From assembly GCA_030691585.1 (NCBI GenBank), contig JAUYEC010000074.1:1-20163 (forward strand): a stretch of 20,163 bases of DNA, read 5' to 3'. This DNA is from Candidatus Omnitrophota bacterium (lineage in GTDB: Bacteria > Omnitrophota > Gorgyraeia > Gygaellales > Profunditerraquicolaceae). Position 1 is the first letter of the stretch, and every line of letters starts with the position of its first letter. Shown piece after piece: positions 1 to 5,359 of this stretch. The notes under the pieces were generated by a model that saw only the letters and a list, made by a program, of their open reading frames with translations, did not search any database and was not told the origin of the DNA. Position numbers and translations under genes: made by a program.

Positions 1-38
1 GGCAATAAAGGGGACGGTTCTATTTATTAGTTAGATTT

Positions 39-81
39 TCCCTCCTTCCGCGTCTATTAATAGTGGAAGGGGGGATTTTTT
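39..81 (+). terminator. intrinsic terminator-like hairpin
   Basis: An 11-bp stem (39-49 with 65-75, one G-T pair) encloses a 15-nt loop that itself contains the palindrome TATTAATA, and is followed by six T residues on the plus strand. It could end transcription of a gene lying left of the window, or be part of the miniature element's leader, since an ATG follows directly at 82. There is no T tract on the minus-strand side, so it is not a terminator for lptG. Confidence 0.5.
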
Positions 82-201
82 ATGCCACGGACTAAAAGGG
101 TAATGGCTTTGGATGCTGTCCTGCAAAATCCTAAGAAAATCCTAAGAAATCCTAAGGACCGTTTCCCTCTAACCCACGCATTACCATCGCTTTACAAATG
201 A
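82..201 (+). pseudogene. possible N-terminal remnant of a REP-associated (Y1) transposase
   Basis: A 39-codon frame begins MPRTKRVMALDAV and then continues through the AAATCCTAAG repeats (Q-N-P-K-K-I-L-R-N-P-K) to a TGA that overlaps the right inverted end. REP-associated tyrosine transposases often begin with M-P-R/A-R-x-R-[IV] and reach an 'AV-x-H-V' stretch about 13-16 residues in. The match stops just after D-A-V, as expected if the rest of the gene were deleted. The match is short and made from memory, so the assignment is tentative; no catalytic HUH or Tyr motif remains. Confidence 0.35.
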
Positions 202-210
202 ACTGTCCCC

Positions 211-350
211 AGGCCAACTAAAAATGGCTGTTTATGTCCATATATACAAAGAATGTTAGTGATAGTATAATTACTGTGGTTCACGAACATTATGTAGATG
301 AAGCATTTAGGATATAGAAGGGTGGTGCCCGGGGGAACGTCCCCGATTAA
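211..350. other. gene-poor stretch with a GGGGA-ACG-TCCCC hairpin
   Basis: I see no gene here. The segment is A+T-rich and ends in a small hairpin (GGGGA at 332-336, TCCCC at 340-344, loop ACG) just beyond the lptG stop codon. The hairpin core GGGGACGTTCCCC (minus strand) is typical of REP sequences and resembles the ends of the element at 10-210. It lacks a following T run on the minus strand, so a terminator role for the comF-lptF-lptG operon is doubtful, although a strong hairpin there could protect the 3' end of the mRNA. Confidence 0.45.
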
Positions 351-1451
351 TTAGGGCAGGTGGCAGATGAGAAATGTAGCGTAGGAAAAAGCGATGATAT
401 GGCTTGCCGAGACAGCGATAGAGGGGAGAAGCGCACCACCCGTCCCGACAGCCACAAATATGGCATCCACGATATAATAGAGGAATCCCACCATAATCGA
501 TAATCCGATAGAAGAAAGCCCTGTGGCGCGCTTGTGCATCATCATAGAAAATGGTATGCCCAGAAGTATGATGATAAAGTTGGTAAAGGGCGAAGCGATC
601 CTCTGGTAAAACATCACCTTTAATTTCTTTACCACGGAATTGGCTCCGCTGCGCGAGAGCTTGCGCATATAATCCTGCATCTGGGTCAGGTTCATATTCT
701 CGGCGCGCTGGCGCTGGTTTATAAAATCCTGCGGGGTCTCGGGTATGTCCATTATCTCGTCTTCGTAATACTGCGGCTCATTGATCACCTGGCCGTTGGC
801 GTCAAAATTATAAGTGATGCACTGGTAAAACGTCCAGGCCCCGTCGATAAAAACACCCTTATTTGCCACTATTTTTTTAATGATGTTCTGGTAGCGGTCC
901 TGCTCGAGGATAGTTATTCCCTCCATTGTATTATCGGCGGTAGTGAATTTATTTATAAAATAGAGCCGGTTCTTAAGGCCATACATGGAAAGGTTGATGA
1001 TGACCTCGGTTTTTTTATTCTTTTTATTCTTGGCGCCCTCCCACATTTGATCTCTGAGCTTCTGAGTGGTCAGAAGCGCCTGCGGCACCACCCGGTCGCT
1101 GGTCCAGAAAGCAAACAGGCTGATCAATGCCCCCAGCACGATCACGGTCCTGGTGATCTGTGTGACACTCAGGCCCGACGAGCGCATGGCGATGATCTCG
1201 TTCTCGTGATTGAGTTTTCCAAAGGTGTAGAGTGTGGCTAACAGCGACGCGAAGGGCGCCACCTGTATGAACATGATGGGAATAAACCAGAAGTAATAAC
1301 GTACTAGGGTTTCAAACGCCACATGGAACCTGATGATGTCCTCGAGGTTGGTCAAGAGGTCAATGACGACGTATAAAAAGATAAAAACGAAAATGCAGGA
1401 GATAAAAATATGCAGGACGGATTTGAATACGTAGCGGTCTAGGATGCGCAT
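351..1451 (-). CDS. lptG: LptG-like permease of the LPS export ABC transporter (YjgP/YjgQ family)
   Basis: This inner-membrane subunit of the LptB2FG transporter extracts lipopolysaccharide from the inner membrane and passes it to the periplasmic Lpt bridge. The 366 residues match the family's usual length. Three N-terminal membrane segments (about 11-31, 51-78, 98-117) contain the coupling motif N-H-E-N-E-I-I-A-M-R-S-S-G (81-93), which contacts the LptB ATPase. A periplasmic jellyroll-like region follows, then three C-terminal membrane segments (about 283-300, 310-333, 340-362). The start overlaps the end of the adjacent permease gene by 13 bp, so the two are translationally coupled. No clear Shine-Dalgarno precedes the ATG. 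F and G are hard to tell apart by eye; I call this one G mainly from its position as second gene of the pair. No lptB or lptA is in the window. Confidence 0.85.
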   Translation of the reverse strand: MRILDRYVFKSVLHIFISCIFVFIFLYVVIDLLTNLEDIIRFHVAFETLVRYYFWFIPIMFIQVAPFASLLATLYTFGKLNHENEIIAMRSSGLSVTQITRTVIVLGALISLFAFWTSDRVVPQALLTTQKLRDQMWEGAKNKKNKKTEVIINLSMYGLKNRLYFINKFTTADNTMEGITILEQDRYQNIIKKIVANKGVFIDGAWTFYQCITYNFDANGQVINEPQYYEDEIMDIPETPQDFINQRQRAENMNLTQMQDYMRKLSRSGANSVVKKLKVMFYQRIASPFTNFIIILLGIPFSMMMHKRATGLSSIGLSIMVGFLYYIVDAIFVAVGTGGALLPSIAVSASHIIAFSYATFLICHLP

Positions 1452-2545
1452 ACTTTATAGGTCAGGTAGGAGCCGACTACTCCCAAGAGGACGTTAGGCA
1501 GCCACATAATATACTGCGGCGGCAGGAAACCCTCTATGCCCATTGCTTCACAGCCGATGAACAAGGGGTAATATATGATCATGATGACGACCGCAATGCC
1601 GATGTTGATGGATTTTTCGCGGCGGCGGGTGATGATGGCAAAGGATGTGCCCATGAGCATAAAGGCCAGCGCCGAAAACGCCAGGGTTATTCTTTCGGTG
1701 ATCTCGGTGACAAGCGGCGTCGGGTCTATATTATCCTTTTTTAGTTTCTTGACCTCATTCTCCAGTTCCTGGATGGTCATATCCTTGGGTTTTTTGCGCA
1801 TTTTATCTTTATCCTGGCTTTGCATCAGGTTGAGGTTCATGAAATAGGTCTTGAAGTTAAGTTTAAAGAACTTGGTGGGATCCTCCGGGTCGGGCTCGTC
1901 GGAGGTGCCGTCAATAAGTTTAAGCTTGACGGTATTTTTTTCGGGCATGGTGATGAACTCGCCGGCCTTGGCGACAATAGTGCGGGTGGGCTTGTCTTCG
2001 CCCTGTGGTTCGTAGATGCGCACGTTACCGAGCCGGTTTTTTTTCTGGTCCACGCGGTAAATAAAAAGGATGTATTTCTGAAAAGAATTGATGAAAACGC
2101 CCTCTTCAAAAGCCGCGGTCGGATTCTTGACGCCAATATCCAGCAGCGTTTTGCGGTAGTTAAAATGCGCGTATGCGCTGGCGCGGTCATTGAAGATCAC
2201 TAAAAAAAGGCTAAAGATAATACCGATAAGCAGCAGCGGAATTACCAGGCTGAAGAGGTTTATGCCGTTGGCGCGGATGGCGATGATCTCGTTGTCGCTT
2301 GAGAGGCGGCCCAGCGAGATGAGCACGGCGATCAAGATCGAGATGGGCAGCGCGTAAGTAACGATATAAGGGGCCATGAACAAAAATATCTTGGCTACGC
2401 TGAGCATGTTCACGCCCTTATTGATCACAAGGTCGGCGATCTTATTGAGGTTGCCGAGCAGGATCATGACAAAACTCATTACCCCTAATGTAAAAAACAT
2501 AGGCGTACAGAATTCTTTTAATACGTAGTTCCTTAAGATTTTCAT
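1439..2545 (-). CDS. lptF: LptF-like permease of the LPS export ABC transporter (YjgP/YjgQ family)
   Basis: This is the partner permease of the neighbouring LptG-like protein, acting in lipopolysaccharide extraction from the inner membrane. It has 368 residues, normal for the family. Membrane segments lie at about 13-31, 51-78 and 98-118, the coupling motif S-D-N-E-I-I-A-I-R-A-N-G at 83-94, a periplasmic beta domain at roughly 120-245, a Lys/Glu-rich stretch near 245-275 (D-K-M-R-K-K-P-K-D-M, then E-L-E-N-E-V-K-K-L-K-K) and C-terminal membrane segments at about 288-305, 315-336 and 347-364. Only 4 bp separate it from the comF stop codon, so it is cotranscribed with comF. No Shine-Dalgarno is visible. 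The F/G naming is tentative; membership in the LptF/LptG family is firm. Confidence 0.85.
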   Translation of the reverse strand: MKILRNYVLKEFCTPMFFTLGVMSFVMILLGNLNKIADLVINKGVNMLSVAKIFLFMAPYIVTYALPISILIAVLISLGRLSSDNEIIAIRANGINLFSLVIPLLLIGIIFSLFLVIFNDRASAYAHFNYRKTLLDIGVKNPTAAFEEGVFINSFQKYILFIYRVDQKKNRLGNVRIYEPQGEDKPTRTIVAKAGEFITMPEKNTVKLKLIDGTSDEPDPEDPTKFFKLNFKTYFMNLNLMQSQDKDKMRKKPKDMTIQELENEVKKLKKDNIDPTPLVTEITERITLAFSALAFMLMGTSFAIITRRREKSINIGIAVVIMIIYYPLFIGCEAMGIEGFLPPQYIMWLPNVLLGVVGSYLTYKVCAS

Positions 2546-2549
2546 AGGG

Positions 2550-3275
2550 TTAGTTTGCCAGGGTCAGAACGAAAACTATATTGGCTCCCGCGTCTTTAAG
2601 GGCGCGGGCCGCTTCGGAAGAGGTGGCGCCGGTCGTCAGGACATCGTCTACCAGGATCAGATTTTTCCCATTGACCGCCGCGGGGCTTATCACCAGGAAA
2701 CTATCTTTAACATTGGCTAATCGTTCCTCTGGCTTCAGTTCCGTTTGGGTCAGGGTGTGGCGGCTGCGGCAGAGGACGTCGCTCAAGACTTCCTTATTGA
2801 ACGCTTGGCCTATATGAACTGCTAGGATATGCGCCTGGTTGAATTCTCTTTCGCGCAGCCGCGCCTTTGAAAGCGGCACAGCGACGACGGAATCCATTAG
2901 GTGCGCGCCGATGTTGTACTCTCTTACGAAATCTATCATCATCCGGCTCAAGGGCTTACCCAGATAATCCTTGCCCCGGTATTTGAACTCATGGATCACT
3001 TCTTTGATCGGGCCTTCGTAGGTAAAGGGGCTGAAGGCGCGGTCAAAATGCATCCTGGCCTTCTGGCAGGACGGGCAGATATTTTTGGCAAAGCCGGATT
3101 TGCTCAGGCGCCTGCCGCAGGAGTGGCAGAACGGCGGCAGGTTCTTTTTTATCTTTGAGCGGCAGTGCCCGCATAGAAAATGATCGTGCCACCGGCCCAC
3201 GACCTTGGTCTTGCAGGCAGGGCACTTATTCGGGTAAATTATATCCGTTAATCCGCCTACCAGCCCTTCTAGCAT
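2550..3275 (-). CDS. comF: ComF family phosphoribosyltransferase-like protein
   Basis: ComF proteins are cytoplasmic PRTase-fold proteins linked to DNA uptake and handling in competent bacteria; their substrate is not settled. From the chosen start the protein has 241 residues. Two zinc-finger-like Cys pairs sets are visible (C18, C21, C35, C38 and C50, C53, C67, C70), followed by the PRTase domain with the PRPP-binding loop L-I-L-V-D-D-V-L-T-T-G-A-T at 206-218. The frame stays open up to an ATG at 3374, but those 33 extra residues do not resemble ComF and would read through the promoter at 3284-3311, so I start at 3275. The predicted +1 is about 3277, which would make the mRNA nearly leaderless. 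It is the first gene of the operon with the two Lpt permeases. Confidence 0.85.
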   Translation of the reverse strand: MLEGLVGGLTDIIYPNKCPACKTKVVGRWHDHFLCGHCRSKIKKNLPPFCHSCGRRLSKSGFAKNICPSCQKARMHFDRAFSPFTYEGPIKEVIHEFKYRGKDYLGKPLSRMMIDFVREYNIGAHLMDSVVAVPLSKARLREREFNQAHILAVHIGQAFNKEVLSDVLCRSRHTLTQTELKPEERLANVKDSFLVISPAAVNGKNLILVDDVLTTGATSSEAARALKDAGANIVFVLTLAN

Positions 3276-3283
3276 ACCCTTAT

Positions 3284-3311
3284 ATAATACAATATTATTT
3301 GCATTTGTCAA
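3284..3311 (-). promoter_or_regulatory. sigma70-type promoter of comF-lptF-lptG
   Basis: On the minus strand TTGACA (3311-3306, perfect -35) is followed after 16 bp by TATTAT (3289-3284, 5 of 6 to TATAAT). The expected +1 is near 3277, two bases before the comF ATG at 3275, leaving no room for a ribosome binding site. Its -35 box is only 5 bp from the -35 box of the opposing pyrE promoter. Confidence 0.75.
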
Positions 3312-3316
3312 AAGAA

Positions 3317-3345
3317 TTGACAGACGGCTGATGCGAGAGTAAAAT
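3317..3345 (+). promoter_or_regulatory. sigma70-type promoter of pyrE
   Basis: TTGACA (3317-3322, perfect -35), 17 bp, then TAAAAT (3340-3345, 5 of 6). The expected +1 is near 3352, two bases before the pyrE ATG at 3354, which predicts a leaderless transcript. It lies back to back with the comF promoter, so the two RNA polymerases would compete for overlapping upstream DNA. Confidence 0.75.
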
Positions 3346-3353
3346 ATGAAATT

Positions 3354-3914
3354 ATGCATGAACAATCTCAACAAGAACTTAGAGACAAATTGCGGGCGTT
3401 GCTGAATAAGGAAGCGCTCAAGCGCGGGGAATTCACTCTCTCGTCGGGGAAAAAGAGTAATTATTATCTTGACGGCCGGGCGATCACCCTGGCGCCCGAA
3501 GGCGCGTATCTGGTGGCCTCAATCATTCTGGATATGATCAAAGGCGATGCAATTGACGCCGTCGGCGGACCGACGCTGGGCGCCGACCCTATCGTCGGAG
3601 CGTTGGCGTATCTTGCGTATACGCGCAGTATCCCCATTAAGACTTTTATCGTACGTAAAGCGGCCAAAGAGCACGGCACGCAGCGTCAGATCGAAGGCCC
3701 GGCGCTTAAAAAAGACAGCCGCGTGATCCTGGTTGACGATGTGGCCACAACAGGCAAGGCCCTGGTCGAGGCCAAAGAGGCGCTGGACAAAGCCGGGATC
3801 AAGGCGGAACGGGCAATAGTGATCGTGGACCGGCTGGAAGGCGCTGGGCAGAATCTGGCCCGGGCCGGCCTTAAGCTGGAATCCATATTTGACATCAAAG
3901 ACTTCGGCCTTTAA
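3354..3914 (+). CDS. pyrE: orotate phosphoribosyltransferase
   Basis: PyrE transfers the phosphoribosyl group of PRPP to orotate, giving orotidine 5'-phosphate in de novo pyrimidine synthesis in the cytoplasm. The 186 residues fit the shorter bacterial and archaeal type. Visible hallmarks are the N-terminal F-T-L-S-S-G-K-K-S-N-Y-Y-L-D substrate segment (27-40), V-G-G-P-T-L-G-A-D-P-I (70-80), the mobile catalytic loop R-K-A-A-K-E-H-G-T (101-109) and the PRPP loop V-I-L-V-D-D-V-A-T-T-G-K-A (124-136). The ATG at 3354 is preferred because it sits at the predicted transcription start; an overlapping ATG at 3358 is out of frame. It heads a long plus-strand gene string and is separated from the flavoprotein gene by 11 bp. 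The divergent neighbour ComF is also a PRTase-fold protein. Confidence 0.95.
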   Translation: MHEQSQQELRDKLRALLNKEALKRGEFTLSSGKKSNYYLDGRAITLAPEGAYLVASIILDMIKGDAIDAVGGPTLGADPIVGALAYLAYTRSIPIKTFIVRKAAKEHGTQRQIEGPALKKDSRVILVDDVATTGKALVEAKEALDKAGIKAERAIVIVDRLEGAGQNLARAGLKLESIFDIKDFGL

Positions 3915-3925
3915 CGCGTGGCTTA

Positions 3926-5299
3926 ATGCATAAACATACGATAATCGTAGTCGGCGCAGGGCCCGCGGGAATGATGGCGGCGATCAGGGCCGCCCAGCTG
4001 GGACAAGATGTCGTACTTCTAGAAATTAATCCTATCTTAGGCAGGAAACTTCTCCTGAGCGGCAAGGGCCGCTGCAACCTTACCAATACAAGCGACCTCG
4101 ATTCATTTCTAAAAAGATTCTGGGGCAACGGACAGTTCCTAAGGGACGCGTTTAAAAAATTCTTTAACCGCGACTTAATGGAGTTCTTTGAAAAGCGGGG
4201 GCTGGGCATGCGCGTTGAACGGCAGGCGCGGGTGTTTCCCGTAACCGATACATCTTCGAGCATTACCGATGTCCTGAAAAAGGAGTTAGAGAAATACAAT
4301 GTAGGGACAGGTTTTAAACCTGTCCCTACAAAAACGTGTTGTGCTAACGGAAAAGTAAAAATTTTATATAAAACTTCGGCGCGGGATGTAATTGTCAAAA
4401 ACGGCGCAGTAGCCGGCGTTACCGTCAGTGGTGCCAAATTCATGCCTGCTGACCGGGTGATCCTGGCATGCGGCGGTGTATCTTACAGCTTTACCGGCTC
4501 AACCGGTGAGGGATTTAAAATAGCCGCGAAGCTCGGCCACAATATCGTGCCGCTTAGAGCCGGCCTTGCACCATTAATAGTGAAGCAGGATTTCGTGCGG
4601 GATTTAGAAGGTATAACCTTAAAAAATATTAGAATAAAATTTATCTGTAGGGGCGGGTTTAAAACCCGCCCCTACCGGGATTCCCGTAGGGACAGCACAA
4701 TGTGCTGTCCCTACAAAACCGCGGAGAAACAGATAGTTACCCCGGTGGGAGAATTATTATTTACCGCCAATGGCATTTCCGGGCCGCTGGTTTTAACGCA
4801 CAGCGGCACTATCGGAGATTGGCTCAAAGATAAAGGTAATATTTACGCTGAAATCGATATGAAGCCCGGCTTGACTTACGAGCAATTAGATGCCCGATTG
4901 CTGCGGGATTTTAAATTAAACGCGCGCAAGGCTCTAAAAAATACGCTGAAAGAAATTTTGCCGCTGCGTTTAATCGATACCTGTCTTGAAGTAATAAAGA
5001 TCGATGCTGATGAAAAATGCGGGCAGGTAAAGCAGGCAGAGCGCCGGCAGATAATTTCATTCTTGAAAGGATTGCGCCTGGATATTACTTCTGTTGCCAG
5101 AATAGAAGAGGCGATGGTCACCCGCGGCGGCGTTTCTTTAAAAGAAATAAACCCGCGCACCATGCAATCGCGCCTGGTTAAAGGATTATATTTTGCCGGC
5201 GAGATGATCGACGTGGACGCCGATACCGGTGGCTTCAACCTGCAGGCGGCGTTTTCTACCGGATACCTCGCAGGCGAGAGCGCTGCCACAGCAATGTAG
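3926..5299 (+). CDS. BaiN/HI0933-like FAD-dependent oxidoreductase carrying in-frame repeat insertions
   Basis: This is a flavoprotein of the HI0933/YhiN/BaiN family, whose physiological substrates are mostly unknown. The FAD-binding G-A-G-P-A-G lies at residues 10-15, G-R-K-L-L-L-S-G-K-G-R-C-N-L-T-N at 39-54, the V-I-L-A-C-G-G-V-S-Y segment at 178-187, and the closing G-L-Y-F-A-G-E-M-I-D-V-D-A-D-T-G-G-F-N-L near the C-terminus. At 457 residues it is longer than the roughly 400-420 typical of the family. The excess matches two foreign-looking stretches: residues about 126-143 (V-G-T-G-F-K-P-V-P-T...) and 241-263 (C-R-G-G-F-K-T-R-P-Y...), both translated from palindromic repeats. The reading frame survives both insertions. 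The TAG stop lies inside a further repeat copy, so the extreme C-terminus may have been set by insertion. The fold around the inserts is intact, so it may still function. Confidence 0.85.
   Translation: MHKHTIIVVGAGPAGMMAAIRAAQLGQDVVLLEINPILGRKLLLSGKGRCNLTNTSDLDSFLKRFWGNGQFLRDAFKKFFNRDLMEFFEKRGLGMRVERQARVFPVTDTSSSITDVLKKELEKYNVGTGFKPVPTKTCCANGKVKILYKTSARDVIVKNGAVAGVTVSGAKFMPADRVILACGGVSYSFTGSTGEGFKIAAKLGHNIVPLRAGLAPLIVKQDFVRDLEGITLKNIRIKFICRGGFKTRPYRDSRRDSTMCCPYKTAEKQIVTPVGELLFTANGISGPLVLTHSGTIGDWLKDKGNIYAEIDMKPGLTYEQLDARLLRDFKLNARKALKNTLKEILPLRLIDTCLEVIKIDADEKCGQVKQAERRQIISFLKGLRLDITSVARIEEAMVTRGGVSLKEINPRTMQSRLVKGLYFAGEMIDVDADTGGFNLQAAFSTGYLAGESAATAM
4297..4351 (+). repeat. palindromic repeat copy 1, inside the flavoprotein gene
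   Basis: The 29-nt core at 4301-4329 has two 14-nt arms (GTAGGGACAGGTTT and its exact complement) around one T. Flanks match copy 4: CAAT on the left, and on the right a short ACAA...TTGT hairpin then TAACGGA (4345-4351). It is translated as V-G-T-G-F-K-P-V-P-T and following residues. Removing about 54 nt would join E-K-Y-N to V-K-I-L-Y-K-T, the expected family spacing. Confidence 0.9.
4647..4675 (+). repeat. palindromic repeat copy 2 (GGGGCGGG type), inside the flavoprotein gene
   Basis: A 29-nt palindrome with 14-nt arms GTAGGGGCGGGTTT and exact complement around one A. It is preceded by TTATCT, as is copy 6. It is translated in frame as (C)-R-G-G-F-K-T-R-P-Y. It forms a doublet with copy 3, separated by the 10-nt near-palindrome CGGGATTCCC. 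Confidence 0.9.
4686..4714 (+). repeat. palindromic repeat copy 3 (GGGACAGCA type), inside the flavoprotein gene
   Basis: A 29-nt palindrome with 14-nt arms GTAGGGACAGCACA and exact complement around one A. It is read in frame as R-R-D-S-T-M-C-C-P-Y. It is the right half of the doublet with copy 2; the same order and a similar spacer recur at copies 6-7. Confidence 0.9.
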
Positions 5300-5351
5300 G
5301 GACAGGTTTGAAACCTGTCCCTACAAAACAGGGACGTTTTGTCGTAACGGA
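5292..5351 (+). repeat. palindromic repeat copy 4, supplying the flavoprotein stop codon
   Basis: The 29-nt core at 5296-5324 has the same 14-nt arms as copy 1, centre G. Its GTAGGG gives the TAG stop (5297-5299) of the flavoprotein gene. A 7-bp hairpin follows (ACAAAAC at 5323-5329, loop AGGGAC, GTTTTGT at 5336-5342), then TAACGGA at 5345-5351 as in copy 1. It fills almost the entire gap before the next gene. Confidence 0.9.
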
Positions 5352-5359
5352 TCATATAT

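Larger units (their letters stand above)
10..210. mobile_element. RAYT/REP-derived miniature element with inverted ends
   Basis: The segment is bounded by GGGGACGGTTC at 10-20 and GAACTGTCCCC at 200-210, an 11-nt inverted repeat with one mismatch. Inside are a terminator-like hairpin, a short reading frame that starts like a REP-associated transposase, and three near-tandem copies of AAATCCTAAG at 126-156, about 10-11 bp apart. GGGGAC(G)GTT-type ends are characteristic of REP elements that flank tyrosine (Y1) transposase genes. I infer a non-autonomous, internally deleted derivative. The left boundary is uncertain because the window begins only 9 bases earlier. Confidence 0.45.

Noticed and set aside
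266..271. TATAAT preceded by TATACA (243-248) at 17 bp, a possible plus-strand promoter
   Set aside because: There is no plus-strand gene downstream before 3354; only a 13-codon frame follows and the next gene is on the opposite strand. Probably chance in A+T-rich DNA.
1047..2203. Open frames on the plus strand opposite lptG and lptF (up to 127 codons)
   Set aside because: They are shadows of the well-supported lptF and lptG genes, without promoters, ribosome sites or recognisable domains.
3276..3374. N-terminal extension of ComF by 33 residues
   Set aside because: It would run through the comF promoter, overlaps pyrE, and has no resemblance to the family, whose N-terminus begins just before the first zinc-finger cysteines.
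4647..4714. The copy 2-3 repeats as part of a CRISPR array
   Set aside because: Spacers are 10-15 nt, repeats are full palindromes of differing sequence, there are only two per site, and no cas genes are present.
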